Below are positions 32,873 to 38,695 of a stretch of 38,695 bases of DNA, one piece after another. The position numbers were made by a program, and so were the translations under genes. The DNA is from an uncultured Veillonella sp. Its GTDB lineage: Bacteria > Bacillota > Negativicutes > Veillonellales > Veillonellaceae. Where the stretch lies: positions 1 through 38,695 of the forward strand of contig NZ_UQYC01000007.1 in the NCBI RefSeq assembly GCF_900545205.1, given 5' to 3'. The first letter of the stretch is position 1; each line of letters starts with the position of its first letter. Below the pieces are notes generated by a model. That model searched no databases and had not been told where the DNA came from. It was given only the letters and a program-made list of their open reading frames with translations.

Positions 32873-34879
32873 TTATTCAGCTGCATTAGTATCATTTACT
32901 TTAGATTCATCCTTTTTATCAGGTGTTTTTTGGTCTTGTTTATCAGATTTTTTCACATCTTGTTTATCAGACTTTTTCACATCTTTTTTACTGGATTTAT
33001 CCTTTTTGGATTGGTCTTCCAATTCTAATTTATGTTCCATCTTGCTTTGATTTTTAACTTCTTTTACGCGTTTAGCTAATGCTTTATCGCGATCGGCTGG
33101 TTTCATAACATGAATTGTAAATTGACCATCACCTTGAACGATGTATTCCGTATCAATAGCAGTTTTTTCTATTTGATTATCATCGTCCTTACTAGAACTC
33201 AAATCTTCTTGACCTGTTTTTTTCTTTACATCCCCTGGCATAGGTTTTGATTCCACATCTTTAAGTTTAGCTTTTTTAACAGATTGGGAACCATCTTCAT
33301 CAACAAGACTAATGCCATCTTCTAAAAACTCTACAACGATTTGATTATTTGTATCAGTCTTTTGAATTTCATCATAAAGTTCATTAAAATCTTTATGAAC
33401 TTTTAAGCGACGTAAAATTTCATCAGTTAAATTATATTTTTGCTTTTCTAATACATAAGGTAATGGGATTTCACCGCCCCCACGCACCTCTAAGGTATAC
33501 TTGCCAACAGCTTGATCCTCAGGAACCTTAAAGAAGATTTGTTTAACGACCTTCTCACCGCGGAACGGCTCCAACGTTACATCTACAACGATTGTATCAC
33601 CAGGGGAAACAATGGTTGAAGATGCAGAGGCATCAACAAGCTTAGCTGTTTTCTTATCTTGTGTCACCTCAGTTTCTACAGAGATGTCAGAAATTTCATA
33701 ATTAATGAATCGGTTATTCATAAGAACGTCGATAACATTATAGAACTCATCAACAGCCTTCTCAGAGATAGAGTCAGAGCTATAGAACATATTAGTTCGC
33801 GTCAACGGTTTATGCTCTTTACCTCTTGGTGTGATTGTATAAGAAATGGTAGCCGTACCAGCGCCACTACGATCCAACGTTTTATTCAACATGTTATATA
33901 GAGATGTAGCCGCTAAAGTCGGTGTCATCTCACTATCTTCAATAACCTTAACAGAGCTAGTTTTATCACGCCCCATATCAAGGTCTTTCAAATGGAATCG
34001 CATAGGGATCCCTGGAGAAATCACACCAGAAACACCTGCAATACCAGCACCTCTATCTTCAGTTACAGAGCCAACTTCCTTGCCCATAGAGCCCAATTTG
34101 AAAGCAGCATCATAACTTTTAACTACTGTAAAGATGCTTGCATTATGCATGAAGTAGTTTGAGGAGCCATGTTTTAAGAATGGATGACCAAAGGCAACAA
34201 TCTTTTCCCCATCTACATAGGTAACAGTACCAATGGCCCCCAGTTTTAGGTCACCATCAACTAGTAATGCTGCTACAGAACCACCGGCTTCTAGAGGTTT
34301 AGCAATTTCATCACCACTAGCACTAGCCGTATCATATGTTTCATATTTATATTGTGGCAACTTGGATTTGAAGTAATCCATGGATGCTGCATCAAAGCCA
34401 TAAGCCATAAGTGGCGTGCCAAGAGGGATCAATTGTTTATCATCCCATGGTTTGGATAAGTTCTTCTCATATGGAATATTCCATAATTTCACCATATCCT
34501 CGATAGGGGTAATCATCCCAATCGTACCATCTGCAAAGCCCCAGCCATAAGCAACAGCACCAACGAGCTTACCATTTATATATACAGGACTACCACTCAT
34601 GCCATGAGCGATGCCTCCTGTTTTTTCCATAACAGGACCAGAGAACTTCGCTAAAATAAGATGACCAGATGGTCCCTTATCCTTCATGACACCAAGTACC
34701 TTTACATCAAAGGTAGAAATGGTATCTCCTACAATTACAGTTTTTGCAATGCCTTCCATACCTGTAGTTACATCATTGACAGGCATGAAATCAACAGCCT
34801 GTGCAGCTGTAAGTGAAGTACAGAAGAAAAGCGCCAGTATCGCTTTTCTATACCGACGCCAAGAATGAGAAAACTTCAT
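32873..34879 (-). CDS. Exported S55 (SpoIVB-type) serine peptidase domain protein
   Basis: This 668-residue protein has a signal peptide (cut after TAAQA, residue 28). An S55 peptidase region follows, with the candidate nucleophile in GMSGSP (S95 within HGMSGSPVYINGKLVGAVAY) and a GHPF motif (H232) as candidate catalytic His. This order matches larger S55 proteins of Gram-negatives rather than short sporulation SpoIVB. A beta-rich region (about 400-520) precedes a Lys/Asp/Ser-rich C-terminal tail with DVKKSDKQ repeats. No PDZ domain was recognised. The ATG at 34879 follows AAAGGAG. It sits between a lipoyl-like mini-protein gene (12 nt) and mlaE (31 nt). Substrate is unknown; a role in envelope lipid transport or quality control is only inferred from the operon. 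Confidence 0.85.
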   Translation of the reverse strand: MKFSHSWRRYRKAILALFFCTSLTAAQAVDFMPVNDVTTGMEGIAKTVIVGDTISTFDVKVLGVMKDKGPSGHLILAKFSGPVMEKTGGIAHGMSGSPVYINGKLVGAVAYGWGFADGTIGMITPIEDMVKLWNIPYEKNLSKPWDDKQLIPLGTPLMAYGFDAASMDYFKSKLPQYKYETYDTASASGDEIAKPLEAGGSVAALLVDGDLKLGAIGTVTYVDGEKIVAFGHPFLKHGSSNYFMHNASIFTVVKSYDAAFKLGSMGKEVGSVTEDRGAGIAGVSGVISPGIPMRFHLKDLDMGRDKTSSVKVIEDSEMTPTLAATSLYNMLNKTLDRSGAGTATISYTITPRGKEHKPLTRTNMFYSSDSISEKAVDEFYNVIDVLMNNRFINYEISDISVETEVTQDKKTAKLVDASASSTIVSPGDTIVVDVTLEPFRGEKVVKQIFFKVPEDQAVGKYTLEVRGGGEIPLPYVLEKQKYNLTDEILRRLKVHKDFNELYDEIQKTDTNNQIVVEFLEDGISLVDEDGSQSVKKAKLKDVESKPMPGDVKKKTGQEDLSSSKDDDNQIEKTAIDTEYIVQGDGQFTIHVMKPADRDKALAKRVKEVKNQSKMEHKLELEDQSKKDKSSKKDVKKSDKQDVKKSDKQDQKTPDKKDESKVNDTNAAE
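32934..32981. repeat. Two 24-bp tandem repeats in the S55 peptidase tail
   Basis: Two copies (32934-32957 and 32958-32981) differ at one base and encode the repeated DVKKSDKQ octapeptide. The repeat is in frame (8 codons), so copy-number change would lengthen or shorten the charged tail without a frameshift. Confidence 0.9.
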
Positions 34880-34891
34880 TCCTTCTCTCCT

Positions 34892-35176
34892 TTATTTACT
34901 TTCTACTGTGACAACGATTTGATCACGAGAAACGTCTGAGCCCACTGTAACATTAACCGCCGTTACAGTACCAGTTACAGTAGATTTAGCAGCAGCCATA
35001 GGGCCAGCCAATGTCTCTACAGTTACCAATGTTTGACCTTCTGTTACAGCAGAGCCAACAGAAACTGTAGAAGCAACTTTACCTGTTAATACACTTTGGT
35101 ATGATACAGGGGCCGCCATTACAGAGCTAACACTTAAAATGCCTAAAGCAGCTAATGCCAACACTACTCTTTTCAT
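34892..35176 (-). CDS. Small exported biotinyl/lipoyl-like domain protein
   Basis: This 94-residue protein has a signal peptide (MKRVVLALAALGILSVSSVM, cut after MAA or so). The mature part of about 72 residues looks like a single biotinyl/lipoyl 'hammerhead' domain: VLTGKVASTVSVGSAVTEGQ, LVTVETLAGPM, then VTGTVTAVNVTVGSDVSRDQ. The central E-A-M-K-M motif is absent; the one Lys nearby (AAAKST) aligns about seven positions later. Covalent biotin or lipoate is therefore unlikely, and the domain is probably structural, as in HlyD-type adaptors. It lacks an adaptor coiled coil. The ATG at 35176 has AAGGAGGG upstream, and it is the first gene of the S55-mla-tolC operon. Function is not known. Confidence 0.8.
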   Translation of the reverse strand: MKRVVLALAALGILSVSSVMAAPVSYQSVLTGKVASTVSVGSAVTEGQTLVTVETLAGPMAAAKSTVTGTVTAVNVTVGSDVSRDQIVVTVESK

Positions 35177-35214
35177 AACGATCCCTCCTTTTACAAAATT
35201 AGTTATGTATTTAT

Positions 35215-35243
35215 AGTATACTAAATTATTACTAATATTTCAA
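35215..35243 (-). promoter_or_regulatory. Sigma-A promoter of the lipoyl-like/S55/mla/tolC operon
   Basis: TTGAAA (35243-35238) and TATACT (35220-35215) are separated by exactly 17 nt, each matching five of six consensus bases. Transcription would start near 35208, about 30 nt upstream of the ATG at 35176. The -10 lies within a 10-bp palindrome (TAGTATACTA, 35214-35223). No terminator is seen between this promoter and the upstream AMIN gene. Confidence 0.85.
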
Positions 35244-35264
35244 ACAAAATTGTATGCAACGAAT

Positions 35265-36608
35265 TCATTTTATAATTACAATATCCTCATAGGTCGTAGG
35301 ATTTGAAGTCGCTTTATGAACGTATGTATCATTGACTACTAAATCAACACTACCTTGATTCGATAATTCAGCACCATCCACGACGCCTAGTTTGGATAAT
35401 AGTTGAGCCCCTTCTTGTTGTGTAACCCCTACGGATTGAAGCCCAGCTTTATCAACAGTAAGAACCACCAAATTATGATCTTTTGTAGTTCCTATGAAAC
35501 TACGAGCTTTATTATGGGTCCCATCAGCACCTACATAATTGCCATTCTTTAATACCATAGTACCCGCTTGTAGCGCTGCACCACCAGTGGTGCTAACTTG
35601 TGCTAACTCCGGTCTATTTTGAATCGTAATCGGTGTGCCCACTTTTAATTTACGCAGTGCATCTCTTGATTCTCCATGCCCAGATAATACATATTGGTTT
35701 TCTCCAATTTTAGAATTTCCTTTTTGACCACTAACGACCTTACCATTGGCTACAGTCACTTCATAGCCGAAGTCATTAGTTTTTGTAGATGGCCCATAAG
35801 CTGATGTATATAGGGTCAAGGCATTTTCTTTACGTCCTGTATTAACAGATGTAATTAGGAAGGTATCTTTTTGTGTTTTAGCTTGTAATAAGGGTCTCTT
35901 TTCCTCAATAAAATATCCCCGATTTGGTGTATATCGCAAGGTGCCACGATTAGAAATACGCTCTAAATCAATCGTTCCATCACTAGCTACTGAATAAGGA
36001 CGATCAAAACTTCCGCCCTTTACCTTTGCTCCAATGATGGCAGTATGAGATTGAACTACAGATGATAAGGCTTTTCCTTCTGGAACATGGGCTACTACCA
36101 TAAGTGAATCATTATCAACAGATAATGCAAAGGCTTGAATCTTACCTTCTGCTACAGTGTTATTAATCTTGCTATACGTAACGGATTTATTTACATCTTT
36201 TGTTGTTTGTTGAGCATAGCCAGAAAATAAATCCACTACAATACGCGATGGCTTTTCCAATGTAAACTCATGATGTTGTACATCCTTATTAGCCGTCAAT
36301 GTTACTTGTAAAGCACCATTAACAGGTTGTAAGCCAATACCTTTTAAAACACCTGTTTTTGTGTTATTTTGAGCTACAGGTCCAGTCAATCCATTTGTCG
36401 TACCACCTAGGTTAAGGGTAAGAGCATGTGTGGACTCATTATAAGATTTAGTCCAAGATACAGGCATTTCAGACACATCTAATACGATTCGACTTGTACC
36501 TTCGTGATTAGATACACGTACGCCGGTTAAATTTCCAGCTTCCGCATAAGGTATTGTGCTGCCTAGAAAGCCTAACACAGCAAAAGTCATATATAAATAT
36601 CGTTTCAT
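35265..36608 (-). CDS. Exported AMIN-domain protein with degenerate phosphodiester-glycosidase-like region
   Basis: This 447-residue protein has a signal peptide (cut after YAEA, residue 24). An AMIN domain (about 26-132; GVRVSNHEGTSRIVLDVS, FTLEKPSRIVVDLF) is a type known to target proteins to peptidoglycan or septal sites. The C-terminal part (about 250-447) resembles the NAGPA/DUF2233 phosphodiester glycosidase family: QYVLSGHG, the lKVGtpi strand, ARSFIGTTKDHNLVVLTVD and a terminal LGVVDGAELSNQGSVDLVV. The usual LDGGGS active-site loop is replaced by LSNQGS, and the following Arg-Pro is missing, so catalysis is doubtful. The ATG at 36608 has GAGGA upstream. It has its own promoter. A peptidoglycan-associated binding role is inferred. 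Confidence 0.75.
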   Translation of the reverse strand: MKRYLYMTFAVLGFLGSTIPYAEAGNLTGVRVSNHEGTSRIVLDVSEMPVSWTKSYNESTHALTLNLGGTTNGLTGPVAQNNTKTGVLKGIGLQPVNGALQVTLTANKDVQHHEFTLEKPSRIVVDLFSGYAQQTTKDVNKSVTYSKINNTVAEGKIQAFALSVDNDSLMVVAHVPEGKALSSVVQSHTAIIGAKVKGGSFDRPYSVASDGTIDLERISNRGTLRYTPNRGYFIEEKRPLLQAKTQKDTFLITSVNTGRKENALTLYTSAYGPSTKTNDFGYEVTVANGKVVSGQKGNSKIGENQYVLSGHGESRDALRKLKVGTPITIQNRPELAQVSTTGGAALQAGTMVLKNGNYVGADGTHNKARSFIGTTKDHNLVVLTVDKAGLQSVGVTQQEGAQLLSKLGVVDGAELSNQGSVDLVVNDTYVHKATSNPTTYEDIVIIK

Positions 36609-36687
36609 TTACAATTCCTCTATAGCGACAACCTATATTAATAGATTTATATTCATACATCAATTTTATACAATATACTTTTACTAT

Positions 36688-36716
36688 AGTATACATCATA
36701 TAGATGAAAATTACAA
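36688..36716 (-). promoter_or_regulatory. Sigma-A promoter of the AMIN-domain gene
   Basis: TTGTAA (36716-36711) and TATACT (36693-36688) are separated by 17 nt. It lies just downstream of the mreB terminator and gives a leader of about 70 nt. The sequence following the -10 (ATAGT) resembles that at the 35215 promoter, which may be chance. Confidence 0.75.
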
Positions 36717-36730
36717 AAAGGATGCACTAA

Positions 36731-36791
36731 AAAAGAAGTTACTATCTACCGTCGTTCCATTTTTAATGGCCTATCTATAAATAGTAACTTC
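36731..36791 (-). terminator. Terminator after mreB
   Basis: Eleven-base perfect arms (36735-36745 and 36781-36791) enclose a 35-nt loop that contains a second hairpin (CCATT/AATGG, 36757-36769). On the minus strand a T-run follows directly (36734-36729). The structure starts about 30 nt after the mreB stop. The two-tier shape is unusually long for an intrinsic terminator. Confidence 0.85.
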
Positions 36792-36822
36792 CTCAAATTT
36801 TACATTATTTCAATAAAATATT

Positions 36823-38217
36823 TTATTGTAATTCATCCAATGTATCACGCAATTGTGACATTTCATCAAGAGCTTTTGCAACCCCTTTGATAACAGCATA
36901 TCGCGGAGACTCAACTAAATAAGATGCAATACCAACAGAACGTGTAATAACACGATCTAAACCATCGATGAGAGCACCGCCACCTGTCAGAATGATACCA
37001 TGATCATTAATGGCTGCTACAAGTTCTGGAGGTGTTTTTTCTAAAATCGATTTAATGCCTTCTAGAATATTCATCACTTGCGCCTCTAAGGCACGTTGAA
37101 TTTCTAAGGAATTAACAGCAACCATCTTAGGTAGTCCAGAGCTGGCATCACGCCCTCTAACCTCTATAGTTCGTTCTTTAGCTCGTCGATCTACGGTACC
37201 AACAGAAATCTTTATCTTTTCTGCTGTTAAAGGTCCAATGACAAGTCGCTTCTTACGACGTATATAGCGAATAATAGATTCATTGAAAGAATCTCCCCCA
37301 ATGCGAAGGGATTCACTCACAACAACGCCTGTATCACAAAGAACGGCAATATCAGTAGTACCGCCACCTACATCGACAACCATAGCTCCAACTTGGTCAG
37401 CATCATTGAGACCTGTACCCATAGCTGCTGCTAATGGTTCCTCTATAAGAACGGTCTTTTTAGCGCCTGTTCTAAGTAAAGCCTCCAAAATAGCACGTTT
37501 TTCAACAGGCGTAATTCCAGATGGCACACATACGATAATACGCGTTTTCATCAATCTAGAAGCAGGCACGACTGAACGAATAAAATACTTTAACATAAAT
37601 TCGGTCATATCATAATCTGCGATAACACCCGCTTGAACAGGGCGAATAACAGATATGCCTTTAGGTGTACGTCCTATCATAGTACGTGCAGCTTCGCCTA
37701 AGGCAAGAATATCCCCTGTTTTATCATCTTTCGCAATATAAGCTGGCTCATCTAAGACTAAGCCCTTACCTTTAGCGAAAATAAGAATATTCGCAGTTCC
37801 TAAGTCGATGCCCAAGTCAAAGTTTAATGAACGATTTAATCGTCCCATTAAATCGCCCACCTGCTCAGGACGAACTAGGCGCTTCAAGGTCATAGCTGGT
37901 GTAGTTTTTGCAATAGCTACAGTCTCACGATTACGACGTTCCACACGGCGCATTTTCGTGACTCTAACCATGGCTTCACGCATATTGGAAGCTAAATGGC
38001 TAGCTTGCTTTGCTACGCCCTCAGAAAGCTTTGTGGACTTGCGTTTCGTCCTACGCAATGGCTTTCGATTAGTGCTAGTTTTAGCATTTTCAACCTTAGC
38101 AGCACCTAAGTTTTGTTGCTCGTTGTATAAAGCCGGCCCTTTTGAGCGCCGGCTTCGTTTCTTTTTATTCTGTTTTGGCTCTGTACTTTTATTCGTCAAC
38201 CCGAACAATATCAGCAC
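36823..38217 (-). CDS. mreB: MreB actin-like cell-shape protein with basic N-terminal extension
   Basis: Residues 124-464 form a normal-length MreB (341 residues): phosphate-1 motif GIDLGTANILIF, phosphate-2 VDVGGGTTDIAV, adenosine motif TGGGALIDGL and the IRPVQAGVIADYD block. MreB filaments organise cell-wall synthesis and bind MurG and MreCD in other bacteria. Upstream, in frame, is an open stretch of about 123 codons rich in Lys and Arg (KKKRSRRSKG, RRTKRKSTK). Its CGT/GCT codon choice looks coding. The long form would start at GTG 38217 or TTG 38208, inside murA, with only a weak site. The alternative ATG at 37848 has AGGTGG 8 nt upstream and gives plain MreB. Both forms may exist; the product family is certain, the start is not. 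Confidence 0.85.
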   Translation of the reverse strand: MLILFGLTNKSTEPKQNKKKRSRRSKGPALYNEQQNLGAAKVENAKTSTNRKPLRRTKRKSTKLSEGVAKQASHLASNMREAMVRVTKMRRVERRNRETVAIAKTTPAMTLKRLVRPEQVGDLMGRLNRSLNFDLGIDLGTANILIFAKGKGLVLDEPAYIAKDDKTGDILALGEAARTMIGRTPKGISVIRPVQAGVIADYDMTEFMLKYFIRSVVPASRLMKTRIIVCVPSGITPVEKRAILEALLRTGAKKTVLIEEPLAAAMGTGLNDADQVGAMVVDVGGGTTDIAVLCDTGVVVSESLRIGGDSFNESIIRYIRRKKRLVIGPLTAEKIKISVGTVDRRAKERTIEVRGRDASSGLPKMVAVNSLEIQRALEAQVMNILEGIKSILEKTPPELVAAINDHGIILTGGGALIDGLDRVITRSVGIASYLVESPRYAVIKGVAKALDEMSQLRDTLDELQ

Positions 38218-38695
38218 CTAACCTTTGCAATTTACCTACGAAATCATCATAACCACGATCGATATGATGTAAACGACCAACTTCTGTTCTACCTTCTGCA
38301 GTCAACGCAGCACAAACAAGAGCCGCACCTGCACGCAAGTCTGTAGCATTAACTACAGCACCATGTAAGCGTGGCATACCTTCTACAATCGCTTGACGAT
38401 TGTCGATATCGATATGAGCACCCATTTTGCGAAGTTCAGCAACATGCATGAAGCGGTTTTCAAATACAGTTTCTGTTACTGTACTTGTGCCTTCAGCGAT
38501 TGTAGTAAGCGCCATAAATTGAGCTTGCATATCTGTTGGGAAGCCTGGGTATGGTAATGTTTTTATATCAACAGCTTTGATACCTTTACCAGTGCTGATA
38601 ACGCGAATGCCATCAATTTCTTCCTCTACAGTAACGCCAGCTTCTTTTAATTTAGCTACTACTGGTTTCAAATGTTCAGGTAATGCATTTTCTAC
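38189..38695 (-). CDS. murA: MurA, UDP-GlcNAc enolpyruvyl transferase, 3' part
   Basis: The last 168 residues of MurA are present; the 5' end lies beyond the right edge. The enzyme makes UDP-GlcNAc-enolpyruvate, the first committed step of peptidoglycan synthesis. The frame is open from base 38695 (VENALPEHLKPV), so this is a truncation by the window, not a short gene. Blocks seen are LPYPGFPTDMQAQFMAL, TVFENRFMHVAELRKMGA, LRAGAALVCAALTAEG and the C-terminal HHIDRGYDDFVGKLQRLGA. The catalytic Cys region is outside. The stop lies within the possible start of mreB (29-nt overlap). Murein precursor and shape genes are thus joined. Confidence 0.95.
   Translation of the reverse strand, partial: VENALPEHLKPVVAKLKEAGVTVEEEIDGIRVISTGKGIKAVDIKTLPYPGFPTDMQAQFMALTTIAEGTSTVTETVFENRFMHVAELRKMGAHIDIDNRQAIVEGMPRLHGAVVNATDLRAGAALVCAALTAEGRTEVGRLHHIDRGYDDFVGKLQRLGADIVRVDE

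Noticed and set aside
32934..32981. CRISPR-like or mobile-element repeat
   Set aside because: Only two in-frame 24-bp copies encoding an octapeptide, with no spacers; it is a coding repeat.
34892..35176. Biotin or lipoate carrier protein (BCCP-like)
   Set aside because: The modified-Lys motif is missing and the protein is exported, away from the ligases.
38130..38155. Strong intrinsic terminator of murA
   Set aside because: On the minus strand only a short TTTAT follows the stem, and the frame reads through with coding-like codons; listed as a finding instead.
1..38695. tRNA, rRNA, insertion sequences, prophage or attachment sites
   Set aside because: None was recognised on either strand; gene order, strand and composition are uniform.

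Overview
This 38.7 kb window is the outer-membrane (OM) and lipopolysaccharide (LPS) biogenesis locus of a diderm Firmicute of the class Negativicutes, most probably Veillonella. That assignment is an inference. The DNA is AT-rich and Shine-Dalgarno sites are strong and Firmicute-like (AGGAGG, AAGGAG). A complete Kdo-lipid A pathway sits beside BamA, TamB, Skp-like, Mla and TolC genes. LpxI replaces LpxH, and an S55 (SpoIVB-type) peptidase lies inside the envelope cluster. All recognised genes are on the minus strand, so transcription runs from the right edge to the left.

Right end (38695-36823): the 3' part of murA, then mreB with an unusual basic N-terminal extension, closed by a terminator. 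Next (36608-35265) is a separately promoted exported protein with an AMIN domain and a degenerate phosphodiester-glycosidase-like domain. From a good sigma-A promoter at 35243-35215 runs an operon encoding a tiny exported lipoyl-like domain, an S55 peptidase, MlaE, MlaF, MlaD (with a C-terminal beta-barrel) and TolC. It ends at a UUCG-tetraloop terminator (28502-28529). tamB (28282-23996) follows as its own unit. A second operon starts at an extended -10 promoter (23897-23889) and encodes BamA, three different Skp/OmpH-like proteins, LpxD and an LpxL-type acyltransferase, ending at 17451.

Left half: lpxC-fabZ-lpxA form a short operon with its own promoter and a striking 28-bp perfect AT palindrome upstream. 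After a terminator and a 305-bp leader, a long tightly packed operon carries lpxI, lpxB, msbA, waaA, lpxK, kdsB, kdsA, kdsD, kdsC, a second LpxL-type acyltransferase, lptC, lptA, lptB, one LptF/G permease and a DUF3084 protein. It ends at a 17-bp-stem terminator. A YqgF-like gene begins at the left edge.

Together the genes make Kdo2-lipid A (LpxC/A/D/I/B/K, KdsA-D, WaaA, two acyltransferases), flip it (MsbA) and extract and carry it across the periplasm (one permease, LptB, LptC, LptA). They also assemble OM proteins (Skp-like chaperones, BamA, TamB) and handle phospholipid traffic (MlaEFD). No LptD, TamA, Lol system, TolC adaptor or drug pump is present in the window. The locus type is known for Negativicutes. 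The less explained items are the exported lipoyl-like mini-protein, the S55 peptidase in the Mla operon, the AMIN/degenerate-glycosidase protein, the MreB extension, the three differently anchored Skp paralogues and the lpxC palindrome.
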